A stretch of 6,047 nt of DNA from Oscillospiraceae bacterium (GTDB lineage Bacteria; Bacillota; Clostridia; Oscillospirales; Oscillospiraceae): the NCBI GenBank assembly GCA_016296635.1, contig JAEDIZ010000122.1, forward strand, positions 1-6,047, given 5' to 3'. Below are positions 1-5,992 of the stretch, one piece after another. Under the pieces are notes generated by a model. It had not been told where the DNA came from, did not search any database, and saw only the letters and a program-made list of their open reading frames with translations. Each line of letters begins with the position of its first letter. Position 1 is the stretch's first letter. The position numbers were made by a program, and so were the translations under genes.

Positions 1-343
1 GACCGAAAAGGTCAATGTTGCGACCCGTGCCGTGGGCATCAGCCGCAGCGCCTTCTATAAATACCGGGACGCGATCTCGCCGTTTCAGAATATGATGGCG
101 GGCCGCATCATCACCTTTCAGATGATGCTGAAGGATAAGGCGGGCGTTCTTTCGGAGATACTATCCATTTTTGCCAATTGCGGCGCAAATATACTGACCA
201 TCAACCAATCCATTCCCTCCGGCGGCCGCGCCATGGTAACGATCTCCGCCGAAACCGGCAACCTCAGCTGTACGCTGGAGGAGCTGACCGCACGGATTTC
301 GGCAAATCGCGGCGTTGTGAAGGCAGAAGCAGTAGCGGGGTAA
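1..343 (+). CDS. pheB: PheB-like ACT domain-containing protein, 5' end cut off by the window
   Basis: The frame is open from base 2, giving 113 residues to the TAA at 341-343; PheB proteins are about 145-150 residues, so roughly 35 N-terminal residues lie outside the window. Two parts are visible. First comes the family's helix-turn-helix-like segment with the hallmark SRSAFYKYRD (in-window residues about 14-23). Then comes one ACT domain (about 30-113) with LKDKAGVLSEIL, followed by NILTINQSIP. ACT domains bind small ligands, usually amino acids. PheB-type proteins (UPF0735) are common in Firmicutes, often beside hom or pheA, but their biochemical role is not firmly established; a regulatory role is inferred. 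Its stop lies 5 bases before the alcohol dehydrogenase start, so translation is probably coupled. The GTG at 32 is internal to the conserved segment and is not the real start. Confidence 0.9.
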   Translation, partial: TEKVNVATRAVGISRSAFYKYRDAISPFQNMMAGRIITFQMMLKDKAGVLSEILSIFANCGANILTINQSIPSGGRAMVTISAETGNLSCTLEELTARISANRGVVKAEAVAG

Positions 344-348
344 AGAAT

Positions 349-1533
349 ATGATGCATGAATTTTCCTATTGCGTGCCGACAGAAGTTCTGTTCGGTGCCG
401 GAACCTCCGCCCGGGTGGGCGAAATGGCAAAGAAGTACGGCGCAAAGCGCGTGCTGGTAGTCTACGGCGGCGGCAGCGCGGTAAAAAGCGGCCTTCTCGA
501 GAAGGTCTGCGCTGCGTTGGCGGCAGAGGACATCGCCTGTCAGACGCTTGGCGGCGTGCAGCCGAATCCGAGAGTGAGTCTTGCAAGGCAGGGCGTGAAG
601 CTGGCGCTGGAAATGCAGGCGGATCTGATTCTGGCTGTCGGCGGCGGCAGCGTCATCGATACCTGCAAGGCCATCGCCCATGGTACGGCAAATCCCGAGA
701 CCGATCTGTGGGAGTTCTGGAAGCGGCGTGTTCCGCTGACAAAGAGCATGCCGGTTGGCGTTGTGCTGACGATCCCGGCAGCCGGCAGCGAGACCAGCGA
801 TTCCGCGGTGCTGACCAACTGGGAAGAAAGCGAGAAGCGCGGTCTTTCCACGCAGTTCAACCGTCCGGCATTCTCCATTCTCGACCCGACGCTGGCAGCA
901 ACGCTGCCGAAAAAGCAGGTTTCCTGCGGCATCGTGGACATTATGATGCACACCTTCGACCGCTATTTTAATCCGATCACGGACAACGATGTGACGGATG
1001 AACTGGCGGAGGCGCTGCTGCGCGTGGTGATCCGTCATGCACCCGCGGCCTATGCCGATCCTGCCGATACGGCAGCCATGAGCGAGATCATGTGGGCGGG
1101 CAGCATTTCCCATAACGGTCTGACGGGACTCGGCGGTGCAAAAGATTTTGCGCCCCATCAGCTCGGCCATGCGCTCTCGGAAAAATTCGATGTCTACCAC
1201 GGTGAAAGCCTTTCCGCCATCTGGAGCAGCTGGGCAGAATATGTCCTGCCGGCGAATCCTTCGCGCTTCGCCCGGTTTGCGGAGAAGGTGTGGGGCATCA
1301 CCGAAGGCACGGAGCAGGAAAAGGCCAAGGCCGGTATCGAGGCGGTCAAGGCGTTCTTCCGGAGCATTTCCATGCCGGTGTGCATCAAAGAGCTTCCCTG
1401 CGGTGTGCAGCCGGAAGAAGGAATCGAGGATCTTGCCCTTCGCTGCAGCTATCAGAAAACGCGCGCAATCGGCTCGTTCCGTGCCCTCAGCTATGATGAT
1501 ATTTATGCCATTTATCGGGCAGCAAACCAGTAA
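349..1533 (+). CDS. Iron-containing alcohol dehydrogenase, YqhD/BDH (butanol dehydrogenase) clade
   Basis: A 394-residue cytosolic NAD(P)H-dependent group III alcohol/aldehyde oxidoreductase, close to the usual 385-395 for this clade. The N-terminal dinucleotide-binding half shows GGGSAVKSG (40-48), GGVQPNPR (68-75) and GGGSVID (98-104), then the PAAGSE turn (143-148). The C-terminal helical half carries the expected metal ligands D197, H201, H270 and H284, matching D194/H198/H267/H281 of E. coli YqhD, so it should be active. The substrate cannot be read from sequence; relatives reduce butanal and other short aldehydes. The start is the ATG at 349 or the adjacent one at 352; a GGGG stretch at 337-340 is the best SD, inside the end of the preceding gene. 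It lies between the PheB-like gene and hom (12-base gap), so it should be co-transcribed with hom. The gene avoids TTA, CTA and TCA codons, as hom does. Confidence 0.93.
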   Translation: MMHEFSYCVPTEVLFGAGTSARVGEMAKKYGAKRVLVVYGGGSAVKSGLLEKVCAALAAEDIACQTLGGVQPNPRVSLARQGVKLALEMQADLILAVGGGSVIDTCKAIAHGTANPETDLWEFWKRRVPLTKSMPVGVVLTIPAAGSETSDSAVLTNWEESEKRGLSTQFNRPAFSILDPTLAATLPKKQVSCGIVDIMMHTFDRYFNPITDNDVTDELAEALLRVVIRHAPAAYADPADTAAMSEIMWAGSISHNGLTGLGGAKDFAPHQLGHALSEKFDVYHGESLSAIWSSWAEYVLPANPSRFARFAEKVWGITEGTEQEKAKAGIEAVKAFFRSISMPVCIKELPCGVQPEEGIEDLALRCSYQKTRAIGSFRALSYDDIYAIYRAANQ

Positions 1534-1545
1534 AGGAGAAACAGT

Positions 1546-2742
1546 ATGAAAAAAGTAGCAATTGTCGGTTTTGGTACCGTTGGTGTCGGCGTTGCCGAGA
1601 TTTTGGAGCGCAACCGCGCATCCATTGCAAAAAAAGCAGGCGAGGAACTGGAGCTTGCATACGTTGTCGATCTGCGCGATATGCCGGACAGCCCCTTTGC
1701 AGATAAAATGGTGAAGGATTTTGCTTTGGTCGAGAACGATCCCGAAGTTTCCATCGTTGTGGAAGCCATCGGCGGCTGCGGCGCTGCGCTGCAGTTTGTC
1801 ACCCGTTCTCTTCAGGCAGGCAAGAGCGTTGTCACCTCCAATAAACAGCTGGTGGCAGAGCACGGCAAGGAGCTCATCCGCCTGGCAAAGGAAAACAGCT
1901 GCAACTTCCTCTTTGAGGCCTCTGTCGGCGGCGGAATTCCGCTGCTGCATCCGCTGAACCGCTGCCTTGCAGGCAATGTGATGCAGGATGTGGTGGGCAT
2001 TCTGAACGGCACCACCAACTACATTCTGACGCAGATGCTGGAAGAGGGCGCCGATTACGGCGACGCGCTCAAGTGTGCGCAGGAGCTGGGCTACGCCGAG
2101 GCAAATCCGGCTGCTGATGTAGAGGGCATCGATGCCGGCCGCAAGGTCTGCATCCTCTCCGATCTGGCCTTCGGCAAGAATGTTTCTCCGGAAAAGGTAT
2201 CCATGCAGGGCATTACGAAGATCGAGGCCGTGGACGCCAAGTTTGCGGAAAGTGCCGGCATGAAGATCAAGCTCTTCGGCCGTGCCTGTATCCGTGACGG
2301 AAAGCAGTATGCCTTTGTCAGTCCGTACTTTGTGCCGGAAAGCTATCTGCTTGCCCATGTGTCCGATGTTTTCAACGCGGTTTCCGTCAAGGGCAGCGAC
2401 GTGGGCGAGGCCATCTTCTACGGCCCCGGCGCAGGCAGATACCCGACGGCCAGCGCTGTTGTCGGCGATATCATCGACATCGCAGCCAACCCCGGCCGCG
2501 TACAGCCGGCATGGTGGGAGGAAGAGGAAGCAGAGCTTGCCGATCCCGCCGGGTTCCGCACGCCGTTCTTCTTCCGTACGAAGGAAGACCGTGCGCAGGC
2601 AGAAGCAAAGCTCGGCTGCGCCGTGCGCTGGCTGCCGGAGCAGTTTGGCTGGAACGGCGGTCTGGTGGAATGCAGCAGTCCTGCAAAGATGCAGGCGAGC
2701 GGCCTCGAGATGGGCGCCTGCTGGCCGGTCTATAACGGATGA
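1546..2742 (+). CDS. hom: Homoserine dehydrogenase with a short, divergent C-terminal tail
   Basis: Reduces L-aspartate 4-semialdehyde to L-homoserine with NAD(P)H, the branch point towards threonine and methionine; cytosolic. The Rossmann fingerprint GFGTVGVGV is at residues 8-16. The catalytic lysines appear as K100 (in TSNKQ) and K200 (in GIDAGRK). The signature NGTTNYI is at 154-160, and E185, D191, D196 and K200 fit the spacing of yeast E208, D214, D219 and K223. The catalytic core ends near SAVVGDIID (303-311). Many Firmicutes enzymes (about 430 residues) then carry a clear ACT domain; here only about 86 residues follow, starting with a WWEEEE segment, and no standard ACT motif is recognisable. 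A collapsed ACT fold is possible. AAGGAG at 1533-1538 lies 7 bases before the ATG and supports this start. It is the last gene of the operon and is followed by a strong terminator. Confidence 0.96.
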   Translation: MKKVAIVGFGTVGVGVAEILERNRASIAKKAGEELELAYVVDLRDMPDSPFADKMVKDFALVENDPEVSIVVEAIGGCGAALQFVTRSLQAGKSVVTSNKQLVAEHGKELIRLAKENSCNFLFEASVGGGIPLLHPLNRCLAGNVMQDVVGILNGTTNYILTQMLEEGADYGDALKCAQELGYAEANPAADVEGIDAGRKVCILSDLAFGKNVSPEKVSMQGITKIEAVDAKFAESAGMKIKLFGRACIRDGKQYAFVSPYFVPESYLLAHVSDVFNAVSVKGSDVGEAIFYGPGAGRYPTASAVVGDIIDIAANPGRVQPAWWEEEEAELADPAGFRTPFFFRTKEDRAQAEAKLGCAVRWLPEQFGWNGGLVECSSPAKMQASGLEMGACWPVYNG

Positions 2743-2806
2743 GAAAAGGCCTGTTGTATGCATATGCAGAAGACACGGGAACTAGAGCCTGAACTGTGAA
2801 TATGCG

Positions 2807-2843
2807 ATCCCCCCTGCTCATAGGCTGAGCAGGGGGGATTTTT
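2807..2843 (+). terminator. Intrinsic terminator of the pheB-adh-hom operon, overlapping the next gene's SD
   Basis: A perfect 14-bp hairpin: 5' arm 2807-2820, loop TAGGC (2821-2825), 3' arm 2826-2839, including a six-pair C/G run, then T-rich sequence to 2843. It lies 64 bases after the hom stop. The 3' arm contains AGGGGGG (2831-2837), 6 bases before the ATG at 2844, so the same bases are the only plausible SD of the DUF6512 gene. Confidence 0.9.
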
Positions 2844-3338
2844 ATGAAAAAACGATGGATCCTGGCGTACGTGCTTACGGCAGCAGTGGGTACCGGACTG
2901 CATTTTGTCTACGGTCTTTGGCCTGCGCCGCTGGTCGGCGTACTGGCGCCGGTGAACGAAAGTGTATGGGAGCATCTGAAGCTGCTGTTCTGGCCTTCCT
3001 TTGCAGCGGGACTTGTTCTTGCGCGAAAGTATAACGGAAGCCGCCGCTTTTGGGGTGCATGGCTGGCGGGGATGCTGCTGATGCCGGCGCTTCTGCTGGG
3101 CATTTACTATACGCTTGCAGCCGGCTTCCTTGTTGAAAGTCAGATTTTGGACATATCGCTGTTTTTCATTTCTCTGGCAGCGGGATTCCTTGCCGCATGG
3201 CGTCTGAACGAAAGCGGAAAAGCGGAAGGCGCTGCGGGGCTTTTGGTGATCGCGGTCGGGATGCTGGGTGCGGCGCTGGTGCTTTTCACTGCCGCACCGC
3301 CTGAACTGCCCGTTTTTATCTCAAAAGTCGGACGGTGA
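2844..3338 (+). CDS. DUF6512 family integral membrane protein
   Basis: A 164-residue hydrophobic protein of unknown function. The family hallmark is clear: a first membrane segment ending in LHFVYG (19-24), then PVNESVWEHLKLLFWP (36-51). About five membrane segments can be drawn, near 6-25, 45-60, 70-92, 101-121 and 130-150, with LDI at 102-104 in the fourth, as is usual in the family. It has no separate signal peptide and should sit in the cytoplasmic membrane. The start at 2844 gives a normal family N-terminus and is preceded by AGGGGGG at 6 bases, but that SD lies inside the terminator stem of the upstream operon. The C-terminus (PPELPVF, then a few residues and TGA) looks shorter than relatives, which as I recall continue into an aspartate/glycine/tyrosine-containing end. 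It contains a TCA serine codon, which its biosynthetic neighbours avoid. No role can be assigned from the neighbours. Confidence 0.82.
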   Translation: MKKRWILAYVLTAAVGTGLHFVYGLWPAPLVGVLAPVNESVWEHLKLLFWPSFAAGLVLARKYNGSRRFWGAWLAGMLLMPALLLGIYYTLAAGFLVESQILDISLFFISLAAGFLAAWRLNESGKAEGAAGLLVIAVGMLGAALVLFTAAPPELPVFISKVGR

Positions 3339-3341
3339 CAG

Positions 3342-3373
3342 AAAAAGCCGCCGGTCAACAAACCGGCGGCTTT
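3342..3373. terminator. Bidirectional intrinsic terminator between convergent genes
   Basis: A perfect 12-bp stem: 3344-3355 pairs with 3362-3373 around the loop CAACAA (3356-3361). On the minus strand the stem is followed by a run of five Ts (the As at 3342-3346), so it is a good terminator for lysC, 16 bases after its stop. On the plus strand it stops the DUF6512 transcript, with a weaker T tail (TTTG). Confidence 0.88.
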
Positions 3374-3389
3374 GAAATGTTTCAGTTTT

Positions 3390-4703
3390 TCAGCAGAATT
3401 CTTCGTACAGGCTCTGAATGGCGGCTTCGTAATCCTCCTCGGCAACGCCGACGATGATGTTCATCTCGCTGGAGCCCTGGTCGATCATGCGGACGTTGAT
3501 GCCTGCCTTGGCGAGCGTGCCGAATACACGGGCGGCGCTGCCCTTTGCATAGACGAGGCCGTGACCGACGATGGCGATCATGGCAAGACCGCCTTCCACA
3601 CAGATGTATTCCGGCTGCAGCTCATGGCGGATCTGCTGCAGGATGGCTTCCTTCTTTTCGCGGAACTGCGCGCTGTTTACGATGACGGAGATGGTGTCGA
3701 TACCGGTGGGGCAATGCTCAAAGGGCGTGTTGTTGGCGGCAAAGATGCCCATGATCTTTGCGCCGAAGCCGACCTCCGTGCTCATCATGGATTTTTCCAC
3801 AAGAACGCTGGTGAAGCCCTTGCGGCCTGCGATGCCGGTAACGATGCGCTTCTGCATATCGGCAGGCAGGTCGGGAACAATCATGGTTCCGTTGTCCTCG
3901 GGACGGTTGGTGTTGCGGATGTTGATGGGGATACCGGCCTTGCGGACGGGGAAGACTGCGTCCTCATGCAGAACGGTGGCGCCCATGTAGGAAAGCTCAC
4001 GCAGCTCGCGGTAGGTGATGACGCTGATGGTGTGCGGATTCTTGACGATGCGCGGGTCGGTAAACAGCATACCGGAAACATCCGTCCAGTTTTCGTAGAG
4101 GGAGGCGTCCGCTGCACAGGCGACCAGCGAGCCGGTTACATCCGAACCGCCGCGGGAGAAGGTGTGGATGCGGCCGTCATCGGAAGCGCCGTAAAAGCCG
4201 GGTACCACGGCATATTCTGTCTTGGCAAGCTCTGCGCGCAGCAGAGCGTCCGTGCGGTTGGCATCAAATCTGCCGTTCGGGAAGAAGCAGACCATGGCTG
4301 CGGCATCCAAAAAGGTAAAGCCGAGGAACTTTGCAAGGATCCGGGAGTTGAGATATTCGCCGCGGCTTGCCATATAATCGCGCTGCGGATCGTTTTCCAG
4401 ATGACTGCGGATGATCTGCAGTTCCTTGTCAAGGTCAAATTCCACGCCGAGTTCTTCGATGATCTCCGCAAAGCGGGCGCGGATCTGATCAAGCGCGGGA
4501 GTAAAATCTTTGCCGCCGGAGGCAAGATCGTAGCAGCGGTAGAGAAGGTCGGTGACCTTGGTGTCGGCGGAATCACGCTTGCCGGGCGCAGAGGCGACGA
4601 CAAAGCGGCGGGAAGGGTTTGCCTTGATGATGGCGGCTGCCTTGCGGATCTGTGCAGCGCTGGCAAGAGAGGTGCCGCCGAATTTTACAACAGTAGTATT
4701 CAT
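3390..4703 (-). CDS. lysC: Aspartate kinase, monofunctional, with two C-terminal ACT domains
   Basis: A 437-residue cytosolic enzyme that phosphorylates L-aspartate to 4-phospho-L-aspartate with ATP, the first committed step to lysine, threonine and methionine. The kinase domain (about 1-280) shows KFGGTS (7-12), SAPGKR (38-43), SRGEYLNSR (113-121), FSRGGSDVTGS (182-192), WTDVSGMLFTDPR (206-218) and a conserved block from MGATVLHEDAVFP (240-252) to NTNRPEDNGT (264-273). Two ACT domains follow (about 297-362 and 372-437), so feedback inhibition by lysine and/or threonine is expected; the effector cannot be read off. The start is the ATG at 4701-4703, giving the standard N-terminus right before VVKFGG, with AAAGGA at 4710-4715 six bases upstream. 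A longer frame reaching 4769 would run through the structured leader and is rejected. Sense codons TTA, CTA and TCA are absent. It is transcribed towards the DUF6512 gene and hom. Confidence 0.96.
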   Translation of the reverse strand: MNTTVVKFGGTSLASAAQIRKAAAIIKANPSRRFVVASAPGKRDSADTKVTDLLYRCYDLASGGKDFTPALDQIRARFAEIIEELGVEFDLDKELQIIRSHLENDPQRDYMASRGEYLNSRILAKFLGFTFLDAAAMVCFFPNGRFDANRTDALLRAELAKTEYAVVPGFYGASDDGRIHTFSRGGSDVTGSLVACAADASLYENWTDVSGMLFTDPRIVKNPHTISVITYRELRELSYMGATVLHEDAVFPVRKAGIPINIRNTNRPEDNGTMIVPDLPADMQKRIVTGIAGRKGFTSVLVEKSMMSTEVGFGAKIMGIFAANNTPFEHCPTGIDTISVIVNSAQFREKKEAILQQIRHELQPEYICVEGGLAMIAIVGHGLVYAKGSAARVFGTLAKAGINVRMIDQGSSEMNIIVGVAEEDYEAAIQSLYEEFC

Positions 4704-4811
4704 AGAAAATCCTTTCGTCCGGGCAGTTAAGGCTGCCGGAGCGTCATACCGGGAAAGGCGTATGCCCAATGCAGGAAAAACTCCCCCAGTATTCCGATAA
4801 TATATATAATT
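4704..4811 (-). promoter_or_regulatory. Structured 5' leader of lysC, candidate cis-regulatory RNA
   Basis: About 107 bases lie between the predicted transcription start and the lysC ATG. In the minus-strand RNA, 4782-4792 pairs with 4746-4756 in an 11-bp stem that includes three G-U pairs. These would be A-C mismatches on the plus strand, so the fold fits a minus-strand transcript. A second hairpin (4718-4740, 8 bp with one bulged C, loop CCUUAA) ends two bases before the SD region. The bases CCUUUC (complement of 4753-4758), mostly in the first stem, are also complementary to the SD GAAAGG (complement of 4711-4716), giving a possible on/off switch. It does not match the lysine riboswitch or the T-box as I know them, and there is no terminator T-run before the ATG. 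Function is inferred. Confidence 0.45.
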
Positions 4812-4817
4812 TTATGT

Positions 4818-4846
4818 ATTATATCGATTTATCACACTACTGTAAA
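4818..4846 (-). promoter_or_regulatory. Sigma-A-type promoter for lysC
   Basis: On the minus strand, TTTACA (4841-4846) and a perfect TATAAT (4818-4823) are separated by exactly 17 bases. Transcription should begin near 4811. The flank above the -35 is A/T-rich and could act as an UP element. A second TATAAT lies at 4855-4860 with a poor -35 (TTCAAT at 4878-4883, 17-base spacer), a possible but much weaker second promoter. Confidence 0.8.
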
Positions 4847-4957
4847 TATGTGAAATTATACAAAAAATGGTGAAATCATTGAAAATAAGTATCCGTTCCG
4901 TGCAGAAACAAAACAAATACGCGTGAACGGGGGGTTCGGGATGCAGGAACGGGGCAG

Positions 4958-4986
4958 TTGTATTAAGCGCACCGTTTGCGTATAAT
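4958..4986 (+). promoter_or_regulatory. Sigma-A-type promoter for the amidohydrolase gene
   Basis: TTGTAT (4958-4963), a 17-base spacer and a perfect TATAAT (4981-4986) point towards the GTG at 5060. Transcription should start near 4993, leaving about 67 bases of leader with only a weak 5-bp CTGCC/GGCAG hairpin. This makes the in-frame TTG at 4976, inside the promoter, an unlikely start. Confidence 0.65.
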
Positions 4987-5059
4987 CATAAATCATACAG
5001 ATTCTCCGGAAAACGGCTGCCCCAAAAACCGGCAGTTCGGGCTCAGAAAGGAAAAGACC

Positions 5060-5914
5060 GTGATTATCGATTTTCATACACATACTTTCCCGTCAAAAAT
5101 TTCAGGCAGAGTGATTGAAAACCTGAGCCGGACGGGACATATCCGGTATTATACCGATGCTTCCTGCGAGGATCTGACCGGATCCATGAAGCGCGCGGGG
5201 ATCGACTGTGCGGTCAATCTGCCGGTCATGACAAGAGCGGATCAGGTTGTCAAGGTCAATGATGATCTGATCCGGAAACGCGAGGCGATGCAGGAAGCCG
5301 GCATCATCACCTTCGGCGGGCTGCATCCGGCATTTGAAGACTATCGAACGGAGCTTCGGCGGCTGAAGGAACATGGCATCAGGGGCATCAAGCTCCACCC
5401 GGCTTTTCAGGGGACGGATGTCAGCAATATTTCCTTTAAGCGGCTCATCGGCGCGATTTCGGATGCCGGACTGATCTGCCTGCTGCATTGTGGGAAGGAT
5501 GTCAGCTTCCCGGATCATGATTATGCATCCGTGCCGCAGCTGCTGGAGCTGATCCGGGATGTAGCGCCGGAAAAACTGGTGCTGGCGCATATGGGCGGCT
5601 GGCAGAATTGGGACGATGTTGAAAAGGATCTGGCGGGCGCACCGGTCTGGATGGATACGGCGTATTGCTTCGGCACGGTCAGTTACCGTGACGGGGAAGA
5701 GAATCTGCTTCCGTACCGGGAAAATTTGAGCCGGGAACGATTTGCAAGGCTTGCAAGACAGCATGGAACGGATAAAGTCCTTTTTGCGACGGACTGCCCG
5801 TGGTCAGATCAGAAGGCTTATGTGGACTTCGTGGAATCCACGGATTTGAGCGCAGAAGAGAAGGAACAGATCTTCGCAAAGAATGCCATGAAGCTTTTGG
5901 ATAGGAAGGAATAA
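5060..5914 (+). CDS. Amidohydrolase-2 family metal-dependent hydrolase, substrate unknown
   Basis: A 284-residue TIM-barrel hydrolase or decarboxylase of the amidohydrolase superfamily, probably cytosolic (no signal peptide). The metal-site residues are in place: H6 and H8 in DFHTHTFP, H113 in GIKLHPAFQG (with K111), H143 in LLHCGKD, H177 in LAHMGGW and D245 in FATDCPW. It should therefore bind metal and be active. The substrate cannot be deduced; family members act on cyclic amides and decarboxylate aromatic acids, among other reactions. The GTG at 5060 is chosen because AAAGGA (5047-5052) sits 7 bases upstream and the family N-terminus begins there. It stands alone: divergent from lysC, with its own promoter and terminator. 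It uses TCA serine codons (5093, 5102, 5804), unlike lysC, hom and the alcohol dehydrogenase gene, suggesting weaker codon optimisation. Confidence 0.9.
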   Translation: MIIDFHTHTFPSKISGRVIENLSRTGHIRYYTDASCEDLTGSMKRAGIDCAVNLPVMTRADQVVKVNDDLIRKREAMQEAGIITFGGLHPAFEDYRTELRRLKEHGIRGIKLHPAFQGTDVSNISFKRLIGAISDAGLICLLHCGKDVSFPDHDYASVPQLLELIRDVAPEKLVLAHMGGWQNWDDVEKDLAGAPVWMDTAYCFGTVSYRDGEENLLPYRENLSRERFARLARQHGTDKVLFATDCPWSDQKAYVDFVESTDLSAEEKEQIFAKNAMKLLDRKE

Positions 5915-5916
5915 AG

Positions 5917-5952
5917 AAAACCGGAATCCGGGTTGTCCGGATTCCGGTTTTT
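5917..5952. terminator. Strong intrinsic terminator, probably bidirectional
   Basis: A perfect 15-bp stem (5917-5931 with 5937-5951, loop GTTGT) followed by a T-run on the plus strand (5948-5952). It starts two bases after the amidohydrolase stop codon. The As at 5917-5920 give a T tail on the other strand, so it can also end the minus-strand gene whose stop is at 5993-5995. Confidence 0.92.
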
Positions 5953-5992
5953 GTATGAGAGGAATGCGGAAAACAATCGAAGCTGGATGCGA

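Larger units (their letters stand above)
4704..5059. other. Divergent intergenic region between lysC and the amidohydrolase gene
   Basis: This 356-base stretch has no credible gene. From left to right it holds the lysC leader, the lysC promoter, an A/T-rich segment (about 4847-4920) with a 20-base-spaced direct repeat of GTGAAAT (4850-4856 and 4870-4876), a G-rich segment with repeated GAACGGGG (4925-4932 and 4947-4954), the amidohydrolase promoter, and its roughly 65-base leader. A 75-codon minus-strand frame across 4856-5083 has no SD or recognisable protein features and overlaps both promoters. Confidence 0.7.

Noticed and set aside
118..2763. 881-codon open frame on the minus strand
   Set aside because: It is exactly antisense and in codon register with the alcohol dehydrogenase and hom genes, both well supported by motifs and SDs. 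It exists because those genes lack TTA, CTA and TCA codons, and its protein is unusually rich in His, Cys and Arg with no family features.
3372..4730. 452-codon open frame on the plus strand
   Set aside because: In-register antisense shadow of lysC. It begins at the terminator and has no SD or recognisable domains.
4727..4747. Six-codon leader peptide (MTLRQP) upstream of lysC
   Set aside because: Only one Thr and no Lys codons, no SD, and no attenuator with a T-run follows. It lies inside the predicted hairpins and is too short to argue for attenuation.
4704..4769. Upstream start for lysC adding 22 residues
   Set aside because: The added segment covers the leader hairpins and the good SD at 4710-4715, and aspartate kinases begin just before the KFGGTS motif.
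4704..4811. Known lysine riboswitch or T-box in the lysC leader
   Set aside because: The leader is too short for a lysine riboswitch, and neither its conserved blocks nor the T-box sequence and terminator were found by eye.
4976..5059. Upstream in-frame TTG start for the amidohydrolase
   Set aside because: It lies within the predicted promoter between the -35 and -10, and the family N-terminus (IIDFHTH) starts at the GTG at 5060, which has a proper SD.
4856..5083. 75-codon minus-strand frame in the intergenic region
   Set aside because: No SD or family resemblance, and it spans both divergent promoters and the amidohydrolase start.
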